Shown one piece after another: positions 34,901 through 44,893 of a DNA stretch of 64,000 bases. The stretch spans positions 10,175,525-10,239,524 of the forward strand of contig JAJEKV010000017.1 in NCBI GenBank assembly GCA_021234155.1. Direction: 5' to 3'. This DNA comes from Isoetes taiwanensis (lineage: Eukaryota > Streptophyta > Lycopodiopsida > Isoetales > Isoetaceae). Below the pieces are notes generated by a model. It was not told the DNA's origin. It was given only the letters and a program-made list of their open reading frames with translations, and made no database searches. The position numbers were made by a program, and so were the translations under genes. Position 1 is the stretch's first letter, and every line of letters begins with the position of its first letter.

Positions 34901-35857
34901 TCCAGGTCAGCCTCTTGCTTTAAGTAGAGATCTCTTATTCATCTAATTCTCGAAGATACAAGAGCCACAGATTTCTGACCTGCAAATCTGATCATCCAAT
35001 TACCATCATAAAACACTACGGAAGGTTCTTGAGCCATGCTGTTAATATATCCATCACAGTCATATCATGAAACAAGTATGAAATTCAGACTTACTGAGCA
35101 TGTCTGTCAGAGGGAAGCTGCAGCAGATGTCACAATTGAGAACTACAATATCATGCTGATAACATTTGAACCTTGTTAGTAGATGTATTTGTGCCATTGG
35201 CTGCTGCTAAAACCCTTACCGGATCCTCCTCCAATAACAGGTCCCTAAAATGATACAATCCACCAGCTGACCCATGTGGTTTATCTTCACGCAAGTATCT
35301 GGAGAAAAAGAAGGAAAACATTCAGCGAGTATACAATATATCAAGTATATTAATGGGGACTAACTTTATTACACCTCACAGGTATCTTTAGCTCATTCGA
35401 GAGTGCTGATGTGTACAGAGCAAATTCACGTTCTTCATAGAAACCTAACAGATAGATGTATGCCAAATTTGCTATCTGCAACAAGTGGAAGAGCTATTAA
35501 CAATTTGGAATAACGTATTTTTTATTCCTTATCAGACAGAAAAGAATAAAGGATCTTTAACTAGGATTTTGTTTATCTGCTCAGTACTGACGGCAGGGTT
35601 AGACAAACGACATTGCAACATCCGGAAGGGCTTTACATACCTTCTTACAAGCAAGAATCGGATGTTGAACCATCGGTTGGCCAGCTAAAGGAAACAATGG
35701 TTTTGCAAGATTAAGAGAAAGGGGTCGAAATCGTGTGCCTGAAATTTAAGGGGTGAGTAAAGTAGCAATAAAGAACCAAGTTTTCTGGGATGGATGTACC
35801 TTTTGTTGGACCACCTACAAGAATTACAGCAATTGTCTTTTGAGGGACGTCTGCCAT
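31960..35857 (-). CDS. GMPPA: GDP-mannose pyrophosphorylase alpha-like protein (KONJAC/GMPPA)
   Basis: Fifteen coding exons (transcript order): 35857-35800, 35738-35641, 35475-35375, 35298-35220, 35155-35095, 33613-33567, 33504-33412, 33326-33236, 33065-33017, 32920-32804, 32715-32568, 32502-32410, 32331-32263, 32171-32129, 32060-31960. Their sum is 1,248 nt, 415 codons plus TAG, and every junction keeps phase. The N-terminus has the nucleotidyltransferase signature [16 protein letters not shown]...KP. The middle has [29 protein letters not shown] and YGGMGTILV. The C-terminus has left-handed beta-helix hexapeptides ([20 protein letters not shown]). Plant orthologues of this length are cytosolic sugar-nucleotide factors that support GDP-mannose synthesis by the catalytic (VTC1-type) subunit. 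The ATG at 35,857 is chosen because it immediately precedes the conserved domain. All donors are GT except one GC donor. Confidence 0.95.
32251..32262 (-). other. GC donor of a GC-AG intron in the GMPPA-like gene
   Basis: The exon that ends in codons for RWARVQ is followed by CAG|GCAAGTTTAC on the minus strand, a strong match to the GC-type donor consensus. The next exon begins after ...AACAG at 32,171. No GT donor nearby keeps the frame. GC-AG introns are a known minor class in plants. Confidence 0.8.
34380..34612 (+). pseudogene. Ty1/copia RNase H end, antisense in a GMPPA-like intron
   Basis: Plus-strand frame 34,402-34,608 shows the end of copia RNase H: a [19 protein letters not shown] stretch followed by [17 protein letters not shown], matching the usual KHIDI.YHFVRE..DQ.AD..TK order, with losses. 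It lies inside the largest intron (33,614-35,094), antisense to the gene. No LTR is evident. Confidence 0.6.
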
Positions 35858-36180
35858 AGCACAACCTGCAGAAGATCAACAGCATCGTCTTAGCAGCTTA
35901 TGCTCGTGCTTATTGCAAATACACACATTCAGAAAAAAGTAGATCTGAAGGTAATTGAGAAGTTAAGCATTTTTCCGAGCTTGGTGATGATAAACATTGA
36001 AAACTAGGCCAAAGTAAAGTAGATCTAACAGATACAAACCTTATAGCTCAAGCCGGTAATTTACAGGGCTACTGCTGCTTTCTGCTGCTCCTCTTACTGA
36101 TCTGCTGCTACTTGAGCAACGACCGCTACCAACCAATAATATTGAAGTAATAACAATAACATAAATATTATATATACTGA
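35858..36180 (-). promoter_or_regulatory. 5' UTR with intron and core promoter of the GMPPA-like gene
   Basis: A good acceptor (CTTCTGCAG|GTTGTGCT) lies 8 nt before the start codon. A matching donor ATAAG|GTTTGTATC at 36,039-36,031 suggests a non-coding first exon of about 36,040-36,130, rich in CAGCAG. A TATA-like TATATATAATATTT at about 36,163-36,176 (minus) would place the start site near 36,130. This is inferred from the sequence. Confidence 0.5.
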
Positions 36181-37270
36181 TACTGACATGTATTATCTAC
36201 GGACCACAAAAAGACCTTACGGCAAATTACGTGGTAGATAGGATCACCACATTTTGGCAAGATTTCTTAGGCATAAAATCTGAAAAATGGAATATCCTGA
36301 AATGTTATTTGAATATCTTGTTAGCAGGCTTGCCTAAACCCCTTTATAACATTTCTTGAATTCTGAGCCTATCCACGTGTCAAGACATGTCAGTTTAATT
36401 AATTCTCTACCGTCAGATTATCTAATTTTCAATCCTATGGCCATGAAAATTAGAAAATTTATCAAAATTGCCTTAGCTCCAACAATGTTTTCACAGAAAC
36501 GACGAAGGATAACATGGCCAAGCTCTGAATGCAAGAACTTGGCATGCTTTACCCATTTTTTGAAGCATCGGTTGGGAAATAAGGTTTTGCATCAATTAAT
36601 GGTGCTATGCAGCAATTGATGGTGCATGCAGCAAAGTGTTTTGTCTTTTGGGGAGACCGACGAGGGAGATTTTTTAGGCAGGGGAACCATTGAGGGGCAC
36701 TTGAGCAATAAACAACTAGAAGCTCAATAAAAAACAATTGTTCTATTTCCTGAAGAAACCCAAATCCTTTCGGTAAGCATCCAAATTGGTTTAGGGTTTC
36801 AAAATTCTTGTCGACTCTTAGATCCCTCGTGCTCGATCTTCGGAATGGCACCACCCGGTTTATAGACTTACTTTATCACTTATTCCAGGCAAGAAGAAGC
36901 AAGAAGGCTAGAATTGTTGGCAAATATGGTATGTCAAGAACTTCTCTTCAAAATCAATTTCAACCATCATTGCCCATTTTCTAAACAATGCAATCTGTAG
37001 GCACACGATATGGTGCTAGTTTAGAAAAACAGATAAGGATTCAGGAAAATATTAGAGCTTCTTTGGAACATGCGTGGAGGATATGATTCCTGTAAATGAT
37101 AGTGAAAACGTCAACATGGGCACTAAAACAACCGCCTCAATAGGTTGCAAGTTGTATCTGCATTCTCCCCGCATTTTGTAAACTAACAATCTTCCGAGGT
37201 TGGACCTTTCCTTTTTACAATTATTTTGGTCCTATGTTTTATTTCTCCTCCATGCCTTTCTAGACGAAAG
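36181..37270. other. Intergenic DNA upstream of the GMPPA-like gene
   Basis: I see no exon, domain or repeat structure here that I can support. Open frames up to 101 codons on both strands have no recognisable motif. Confidence 0.4.
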
Positions 37271-37272
37271 GT

Positions 37273-37336
37273 GGGTCCCATAGGCCAGTTGGTCTCCGTG
37301 GACGATAAATCATATTCTATTCTATTCTATTCTTTG
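37273..37336 (+). mobile_element. 5'-truncated LINE 3' end with (TATTC)n tail
   Basis: The segment GTCCCATAGGCCAGTTGGTC (37,275 on) continues to GACGATAAA and a short (TATTC)n tail. It matches almost base for base the terminal 3' sequence of the minus-strand LINE at 39,279-39,345. This is the hallmark of an independent, severely 5'-truncated insertion of the same family. Confidence 0.85.
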
Positions 37337-37551
37337 TTTTGTAGATGGGACTCTAATGCACAATCTAATGCAGAATCGAACAATGAAGAAACAATGCTGC
37401 TTCGAAATGGTAGCTGAATTTTGCAAGTAATCAACACAAGCTTGTCATGTCTCCAAAGAAAGGGCATGCAAGCATATCTCGCCATGATCTATGGTCATGT
37501 AAGGATTAGACTCCTTTTAGTCCCATTTTCTTTCTCTGTAAACCCCTGTTG

Positions 37552-38060
37552 GGAAGATATGCTCTAGGCTTTATATTGGAAAGTTCTACTACGTCCCATA
37601 TGCTCTAGGCTTTATATTGGAAAGTTCTACTACGTCCCATTTTCTTTCTCTCTAGGCTTTATATTGGAAAGTTCTACTACGCCCCATATGCTCTAGGCTT
37701 TATATTGGAAAGTTCTACTACGCCCCATTTTCTTTCTCTCAGAAACCCCTGCTGGGAAGATATACTCTAGGCTTTATATTGAAAGTTCTACTACGCCGGG
37801 TTCATCATTAATATAGTCCCTATAGTCCCATGTAAACCCCTATTGAGAAGATATGCTCTAGGCTTTATATTGAAAAGTTCTACTACGTTAGGGTTCATCA
37901 TTAATATAACCCCTGTTGGGAAGATATGCTCTAGGCTTTATATTGAAAAATTCTACTACGTGAGGGTTCATCATTAATATAACCCCTGTTGGGAAGATAT
38001 GCTCTAGGCTTTATATTGAAAAATTTACCACGTGAGGGTTCATCATTAATATAACCCCTA
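37552..38060 (+). repeat. Eight-copy tandem array: AGGCTTTATATTG...TTCTACTACG
   Basis: The unit (CTCTAGGCTTTATATTGGA, then AAGTTCTACTACG) recurs eight times, starting at about 37,561, 37,600, 37,652, 37,688, 37,764, 37,853, 37,927 and 37,999. Spacing is about 36-90 bp because of inserted TTTTCTTTCTCTC or GGGTTCATCATTAATAT stretches. The last units form the outer part of the left arm of the fold-back repeat that follows. Confidence 0.9.
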
Positions 38061-38352
38061 GCTTAATTCCCATCAAGAAATGACATCTAAGTCAAGGTTT
38101 GAACCCTTGACCAAAGTGCACAAGTCTTAGGCATCACTAGGTCTATAACAACTCGCCACACATCCATTGAGCAAAACTTTTTTAGTACATGAACACTCTG
38201 TAGGCATAAATAACTCCCGCCTTAGGAAGTTACGAGTATTTTTATGTTTATGCACTTTGGTCAGGGGTCAAGCCCTGCCTTAGATGTCATTTCTTGATGG
38301 GAGTTGCTAGGGGTTATATTAATGATGAACCCCGACGTAGTAGAACTTTCTG
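38021..38352. repeat. Fold-back element: ~100-bp inverted repeats around a 118-bp spacer
   Basis: Left arm 38,021-38,131 and right arm 38,250-38,352 are reverse complements over almost all positions. Shared blocks are GGGTTCATCATTAATATAAC, CCCATCAAGAAATGACATCT and ACCAAAGTGCA. The outer end of the right arm reads GTAGTAGAACTTTC, the complement of the tandem unit of the 37.55-38.06 kb array. The array is therefore an expansion of one terminal repeat. No coding sequence lies inside. Fold-back transposons have this architecture, but no target duplication could be fixed. Confidence 0.8.
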
Positions 38353-38359
38353 TTGATAC

Positions 38360-39275
38360 ATGTCCATTAACATGTAGTAGATTTATAGGATGCATTTCTC
38401 TACTATGTTTTCATTATGTTGTATATGGATATAGTCCAACGATAAGCATAAAGATCTCTCTGCTCAGGTCTTCAACAGAATTTTTTTTATACAAGCCCTT
38501 CTAATACCGGTGGCAATGGAAGTTGGGTAACTTTTAACCGATCTCTAGATGGATGCATGAAAGTGAAGCCGGGTCACATGAGGATGTTGACATGACGTCT
38601 TTCATGTCGACTTGAATTCTTATAAAAGGTTGGGGCCGCATGTTCATCTTCAAAAGAAATGCCACGTCAAAAAGCCATGAACTGTTCAAAGAAACTTCCC
38701 TAATTTGGACGGTTGATCTGTTCCAAGATTTGCAACGTATCAAAATAAAAAAATGGACTCCTTCAGCCGAAAAGGGAGCCGGTGGAATGAATAGATGTTG
38801 ACATGAAGCTCTTCATGTCAAAAACTATCATGTGACCCTTAGTTTTTGAAATTTTGACGTCTATCTCATGTTGACATGTACATGTGACCATACCCTTACC
38901 GTGACCTTGAAATCCTCTGAACACTAGCAGTTCATAATGCTGAGGCTTGAATTGGGGACCAATTCCTTGCTCGATTATTGAAGCTTGGTTCAATTTGCCC
39001 TCTCTCGCTATGGCTTCATACCTTTCAATTTAAGCTCAACAACAACAGAGAGTTCGTGCAAGAGCATTGAAGATTAGGAGAGGCATGGTTTTCACAACAT
39101 CAAGGCAAGATTATGATAGTGCGACAAGGCCCGAATTGGGTATCAAATGGATGTGCATGCCCGAGAGGAAGAAGAAGACTCCGGGAAGGGTTGGTAAGCA
39201 TTGCTAGAAGAAGAAGACTCCGAGAAGGGTTGGTAAACATGGGCAATGCATTGAACAACAAATGCTCGACACTCA
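38360..39275. other. Intergenic DNA with small repeats
   Basis: Two hairpins of the form GTTGACATGA...TCATGTC occur at 38,585-38,606 and 38,798-38,821. A 39-bp duplication (AGAAGAAGACTCCG.GAAGGGTTGGTAA) lies at 39,171-39,246, next to the LINE 3' tail. No gene is supported. Confidence 0.5.
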
Positions 39276-39470
39276 TGATAGAATAGAATAGAATAGAATA
39301 GATTTTTATCGTTCACGGAGACCAATTGGCCTATGGGACCTAAACAAAAAGAGAACAACAAGCGTATTACTGACAAGATTAAGAAACCCCCGTCCCGAAG
39401 GGTTCTCGAGGGAAAAACCTTAGCAGCAATACGTATGCTGGTACACTATACAATTGTATAGGACAAATCA

Positions 39471-39860
39471 GTACTGTTCCGGAGGATACAACTGAGTCCG
39501 TGTATCTATAACGTCCTGGAGGTATGACCCCAAGAGGCTCACGGACGCCGTATTCAATAACTCATGCAGCGCCTAGTCAGGCACAACTAACCGAACATAC
39601 CGCGCTCGGATATGGGCAAATGCTGGGCAGATCTGAAGGGCATGACATTCATCTTCAATGGCGCCCTGGTGGCAACACTGGCAAAGTCTATCCTCCCGTG
39701 CTTCCCGAGTTCAACGTCCTATCTCAATGCGGAGAAGATGTGCACCCGTGCGAATGGAAGCTATAAGTCTGCGCTTCTTCATGGGCAAATGGGTGCACAA
39801 GTACTGGCGTGGGCCTCTCGTGAGCATAGGATTGACTTGCTGCTGATAGTGTGCCATCTT
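39471..39860 (-). pseudogene. LINE ORF2 C-terminal Cys/His domain
   Basis: On the minus strand a frame beginning MKKRRLIASIRTGAHLLRIE leads to CQCCHQGAIEDECHALQICP, the C-X2-C...H-X4-C motif that ends L1-type ORF2 (zf-RVT-like). It has three in-frame stops and ends with a TGA near 39,471. The domain binds nucleic acid and is needed for target-primed reverse transcription in related elements. Confidence 0.75.
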
Positions 39861-40203
39861 AATGTGTGTTAGTCAGAGCATCTGTATTCCAGAGCTTGCG
39901 AAGGAAACTAACATCTAGATATAGCTTTAGTGCATTGTGATCCTTCTTTGTCCGTACCTATATGATTCTATTTGCCTGTACATCCCAACGTGAGAAACAC
40001 TGAGCTTGCTTGTCCTTCTAGGCTTTGAGGCGTTGGGGAGCCTTTGCTATGGCCAAAGCAAGGTTGGGCAAATGTGTATCATCCATAGCGACCACCTTCT
40101 GGAAGTAAATCATATGGCGTTTCAATGCAGCCCTTCGAAGGGGTAGAAAACCTGTCTCCTAGAGTAGAATCTGGTATGGAACTGTGGACTTTACCCCAAG
40201 GGC

Positions 40204-41516
40204 TCATGCCAAGATGGCTTTTTGCACCTGCTCCAGATCATTCCAGGTGGCTAGGGATATCACCGGACCCCACACCTTTGCCCCGTACAAGAGAACAGGC
40301 TCGACCAAGGCCCTAAACAGATGTGACTGGTGGCCCCAGGCATACAACTCTGCCTTGTGGTTGTTGCTTTGCATGGCATATAGTGCTTTCCAACCCGCCG
40401 TGACACGTAACCTGGTGGCAGCATCCCAGTGGGTGGTAGCAGAGAACTCGATCCCCAAATATTTGTAGGTCGGAGCCACCTCCACATCTCGTCCCTAGTG
40501 AGTGAATGAGGGAAGCCTTGGCCGACGGGATGACGAAACTAGCAGCACCCTAGTTTTGGCCAAGTTAACTCGCATGCCAGTGAATTGGCAAAAAATGTCA
40601 AGAGCATCCAAGTGACGTTGCATGTCCTCTGGAGTATAGGCCAGAAGGTCTACATCGTCAGCATATATGAGTTACTGGATTATGTGGTGTATGAGATGGG
40701 GGCCCGCACCTCCATGCTCAGAAAGCCAGTCTTCTAACTGAACAATGTATAGGCCAAAAGAGTGTGGGGGAGAGGGGGCAACCCTGACGTAGTCCAATAC
40801 TACTGACTACCGGCTATCCTGATGATGTGAGACATCCTGAGCATGCCTCGTACAGCCTGTATATTGTGTTCTGCAAGTCAACGGGGTTCCTAGATGCCGT
40901 AATCTGTCCCATAACTTGTCCCGAGGCATTGTGTCAAAAGCTTTTGCGAAATCTACGAAACAACAGTATAGGATTTGCCAGTGATCCCTGCTATCCTCAA
41001 TCAGCATGCACAGAGTAAAGATATGGTCAATGGTGGAATGCCCGGGCCGAAAGCCTGCCTGTTCAAAGCATGCACCTCTGTCTCTTTTGCCCATATCATC
41101 AGCCGCTGCTCAAGGATATCAGCCAACAGTTTTGCAAAGAGAGAGCTGATCATAATGGTGCGATAGTTGGCTGGGTATTGAGGGTCACCTGCCTTGTATA
41201 TAGGCACAACTCTACTAGTGGTCCACTGCGGAGGGAAGCCTTCTTGTAATGCTTTATTGAATAGTGATGTGAGTACCGACACCATTGGAGGCCCAGCAAA
41301 CTTCAGAAGTTCTGGATGCATGCCATCTAAATCTGTTGCCTTCCCATTAGCTAGGCATTGCAGGCCCATGATGACACCCCCCTCTGTGATGACCAGTGCC
41401 AGGCCTATCTGTGGAGGCACTATTGCCCGGCCCTCGAGCGGATCGTAAAGCTGTTGCAAGTATTGTACCCATTGCTCCGAGGCGATGTTCCCTGTGGGTC
41501 GTATAGCCTTGCTCAA
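40204..41516 (-). pseudogene. LINE reverse transcriptase
   Basis: The frame 41,516-41,001 holds GKATDLDGMHPELLKFAG, EGFPPQWTTSRVVPIYKAGD and the YRTI.ISS block. A shifted frame from 41,094 gives QAGFRPGHSTIDHIFTL and VDFAKAFDTM (first catalytic Asp). The Y-A-D-D box is at 40,665-40,654, two codons after an in-frame stop. The thumb region (KYLGIEFS, ATRLRVTAGWKALYAM) follows at 40,485-40,204. At least three frame changes separate these parts. Confidence 0.92.
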
Positions 41517-41939
41517 TACCTTTCTTCAGAATGTCATGGGATGCTGATCCAGGAGACCGAACATCTGTTGCTAGTGCTCTGCGAGGTATCTAGCTTTCTT
41601 GTTCTTGAGGAAGGAGCGGTATTGACTGATGGCCTGTAGGCGGAGGGTGGGATCAGTAACTTGTCGGAGTCTGCATTTGATCTCCCGACACTCATCATCG
41701 AACCATCTGTTGCGGGGGAAGGTGGTAGTGCCCGAGGTCCTCCGTGAGTGGCCTCTTCCAAAGCATCTTTCAGCGGCTGTCAGAAGCAGCTGAGCCAGCT
41801 GGGCAAATTGCTGCTAAAGTGTGGGGAGCTGTAGTAGTCCCTCCGGGCCATATTCAAGCATCCGGCATAGGTCTCTGCACAGTCATAATCCACGCGCAGC
41901 CGAGGCACCTAGGGTGTTGAGGCAATGGATGCACGTGGG

Positions 41940-42582
41940 CCGGCCAATTTACATGCAAGAAAAGGGGCTGTGGTCTGAGTCCACTTCCTCGTCCTGAGTG
42001 TTTGTTCCAATGCAAAAATGAATAACCAGGTGCAGATCATGTTCCTCTGCCACCACTTAATCCACCACCCTGGAGCCACCCCCTATAAGTGCAGCGGCTA
42101 GAAGACGGCCATCGTGCCAACCCATTACAAATAACCAGGTCAAAGATACTATCCAGCAATAACAACTGTCTGCCATAGCGTGAAATATGGTTGTCATCTG
42201 ATATCCTTGACCAAGCCACCTCTGCGGGGTTTAACTGCAAGACGTCCTTTGCCAGGGTCTCAAATTTTGGGACCTGCACGGCTCCCGTGCGTGCATTAAA
42301 GTCTCCAAGCAGCATGACCTTGCCCAACTGTTTGTGCTGCTGTATGTCATTATATAGATCGACATAGGGCTCCAATCTACCCACACCCGATTCGGCATGT
42401 GGAAAGTAGCATGCGGCTACAAAGAGGATGCCGCCACTGTCATGCTGCACGCGCACCCACAAGAAGCAAATATACCTGTCTGTTTTGTGCGGTGAGACTG
42501 ACTGCACCAAGGTTGCACGATAGTAGCAGGCTACTCCGCCATGCCCCCGCTTGCCTGTGCACTTGTTGAACACTATTGTCAT
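41940..42582 (-). pseudogene. LINE endonuclease, C-terminal two thirds
   Basis: The frame 42,582-42,037 reads KRGHGGVACYYR, then FVAACYFPH, the catalytic VMLLGDFNARTG block, and LLDSIFDLVICNG. After a frameshift the final catalytic motif appears as VDSDHSPF, with the S-D-H codons at 41,978-41,970. These are the DFN and SDH motifs of the APE-like nuclease that nicks target DNA. The N-terminal third (W-N-x-R-G and E-T motifs) is absent. Confidence 0.88.
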
Positions 42583-42593
42583 GGTATCAGAGC
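42582..42593 (+). promoter_or_regulatory. Primer-binding-site-like sequence TGGTATCAGAGC
   Basis: TGGTATCAGAGC is the standard plant retrotransposon primer-binding site, complementary to the 3' end of tRNA-Met. It sits at the exact 5' border of the LINE piece. The next 80 bases look like an element leader and reach an ATG at 42,667, then R1 sequence. No LTR precedes it, because the LINE takes that place. Chance is possible, but the 12-base match is full length. Confidence 0.5.
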
Positions 42594-42639
42594 CTCACTT
42601 CGTCTGAGGAAGGGATTCTCTCAAATTGAAGAAGGATTT

Positions 42640-44893
42640 TGGGCAGGAGGGAAGCAAGCCCTAAAGATGGCAGGAATGAATTCGACCTTGATGAATTTAA
42701 GGGGAACTTTTTTGGGTCCCGCCTCTTGGGGTCCTTGCTCTCCCCTCCTGTGATGAGGCCTTCTGGCCTTGTTTGACTTGGGGAAGGGTCCCAGCTCGGC
42801 TGCCCAACAACGGGCTGCATGGACCGCTCTAATGCTAACTCCTTGATCGAAACCTTGTTCGGAAATTCGGAAAATTGGCATGTATGCTGGTGATGACTTA
42901 GGAAGCCAGCTGGCAAAAAATCGGAATTTAATTCCATGCTATGCATTAATTACGAATTTGCAACTGCAAAAGCGGCCCTCGATTTTGGATTGCCACATCA
43001 AGAGGAGGGCAGATCCAAACTCTATTCCACCAGTTCCGCTTGCTCCGTGTTCCCAAGTGCAGCCTCTCGGCCAGGTCCCAAGTGCAAAGGACCAAAACTC
43101 GGCCCCCAAAACGCAAACCCTCCAAGAACCTGGCAACTCACAGGGTTTACGTTTCAGAGGCCCTATCCTCGTCAGATTCGTCCAGGACCTTGTGCCACGT
43201 CTTGAAGTAGTGGGGGGTGTCAAGGCCTGAGCATGGGCCCTAAAACCCCCCAAGCAGCTTGCCCGAAAAGTCCTCTCCCGAAGGCCCTGGCGACTAACGG
43301 GCAAGCTCCCCTATACGGAATCGTGATTTGACTCTTCTATTGGGACCAGAGCGTCGACATTGCCCTGGGGACCAACTTTCGTGGCCAGAAGACCACCCAC
43401 TCTCCCAGAAGTGCCAAAGTAGCTCATGTCCAGCACCGTCGTAATCAATTGGCCTGGGAGGTGGATGTTGAATGCTGCCATGTAGGGAGCACGCGTTCCT
43501 TTCTCATGCGTATCTGGATCAAGCGTGAATTTGGTCCTTTAGGTAATTTCGCCATTCAGACGGCGGCGGTCGGATCTCCATTCCGAGCCTCTACAAAGGC
43601 TCCAAACGACAAAAATACTTTGTTTCTACATACGCCGCGCTAGACGCCTCATGGGTTTGATAAGTTTCCCCAGACCGATCTTCGATTTTTCGGACCTGCC
43701 CGAAGCAGGGCCCATGAACGGAGGATTCAATGGTCGGATAGGGGAATTGAGCTCCGGGAGGGTGGTCATTAGCATGCGGCCCCCTCGAGAGCCGCCAGAA
43801 GGGTCAGCCGGAACTTTTTGGGTCCCGCCTCCCGGGTCCTTTTGCTCTCCCCCCGTGATGAGGCCTTGCAAGGTCCTGGCTTTATTTGACTTGGGGAAGG
43901 GTCCCAGCTCGGCTGCCCAACAACGGGCTGCACGGACCGCTCTAATGCTAACTCCTTGATCGAAACCTTGTCCGAAAATTCAGAAAATTGGCCTGTATGC
44001 TGGTGATGACTTAGGAGGCCAGTTGGCAAAAAATCGGAATTTAATTCCATGCTATGCATTAATTACGAATTTATGGATGCCTTGCAACTGCAAAAGCGGC
44101 CCTCGACTTTGGATTGCCACATCAGGAGGAGGGCAGATCCAAACTCTATTCCGCCAGCCTGCTTTGCCCTGCCCCTGTGCAGCCTCTCGCCAGTCCCAAG
44201 TGCAAAGGACCAAAACTCAGCCCCCAAAACCCTCCAAGAACCTGGCAACTCACAGGCTTTACGTTTCAGAGGCCCTACCCTTGTCAGATTCGTCCAGACC
44301 TTGCGCCTGCCTTTGAAGTAGTGGGGAGTGTCAAGGCCAAAGCACGGCCCTAAAACCCCGGGCAGCTTTGCCCAAAAGTCCTCTCCCCAAGACCCTGGCA
44401 ACTGACGGGTAAATTTTACATCAGCTGGCGAAGGGATCCTTTTGCTGGTGCTGGAAATCACAATGTTGATACAGATGCAACAACCCTTGCGTAAAAGTTT
44501 TCGTGCTTTTGAGTCGATATTTGGTATTGAAGGAACTTAAATTATACAAGGCCTATCTTTTGATAACCAATATACTGCGTCGTGAAGTAGTGGAGGGGTG
44601 TCAAGGCCAGAGCACGGGCCCTAAAAATCCCTCTGAAGCAGCTTGCCCAAAAAGTCCTGCCCCGAAGCAGGGTTCGAAATTGGGGGGGTTCGACCCTTAA
44701 AAATCCGGTCATTTCAAAAAAATTCCGATAGCCAAAAAAAATTCCCGGCGTTTTTTCAGGCTATAATTTCATGTATTTCCGGCAGCCTTAAATGTAAGCA
44801 GGCATTTTTAATGGTTAGGGCAAATTCTAATTTCGAACCCTGCCCCGAAGGCCTTGGCGACTGACGGGCAAGCTCCCCTATCTGGAACCGTGT
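42640..44893 (-). repeat. R1 repeat array, inverted relative to 1.3-5.6 kb
   Basis: At least four R1 segments lie in minus orientation: 42,760-42,640 (start only), 43,870-42,840 (nearly complete), 44,420-43,930 (3' part) and 44,893-44,580 (partial, interrupted by a MITE). Recognisable landmarks, read on the minus strand, are GGGGAGAG...GGCGGGACCC...AAGTTCC, CAATGTCGACG, AAACGTAAACCCTGTGAG and AATTAATGCATAGCATGG. The two longer copies repeat at about 1.1 kb, for example GAACTTTTT(T)GGGTCCCGCC at 42,706 and 43,812. Short frames on both strands are not conserved between copies. Confidence 0.85.
44668..44842. mobile_element. 175-bp hAT-type MITE with 8-bp target duplication
   Basis: The element has perfect 14-bp terminal inverted repeats, CAGGGTTCGAAATT and AATTTCGAACCCTG, starting with the CAGGG that marks many hAT ends. 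It is flanked on both sides by CCCCGAAG (44,660-44,667 and 44,843-44,850), the 8-bp duplication made by hAT transposases. The interior is AT-rich and non-coding, so movement would need a transposase from elsewhere. A paralogous R1 copy near 43,270 shows the site without the insertion. Confidence 0.93.

Larger units (their letters stand above)
39277..42582 (-). mobile_element. L1-type LINE, 3' part (ORF2 and 3' tail)
   Basis: On the minus strand ORF2 runs from inside the endonuclease (42,582) through reverse transcriptase to a C-terminal Cys/His motif, then a 3' UTR and a (TTCTA)n tail at 39,302-39,279. Multiple stops and frameshifts show that it is inactive. The 5' border falls inside the endonuclease domain. 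A simple-sequence tail in place of poly(A) is shared with the short copy at 37,273. Confidence 0.9.

Noticed and set aside
37552-38060. CRISPR-like array
   Set aside because: Unit spacing is irregular, spacers are themselves repeats, and the sequence is plant nuclear DNA.
42541-42753. 70-codon plus-strand frame spanning the LINE border and R1
   Set aside because: It joins antisense LINE sequence to a repeat and has no motif.
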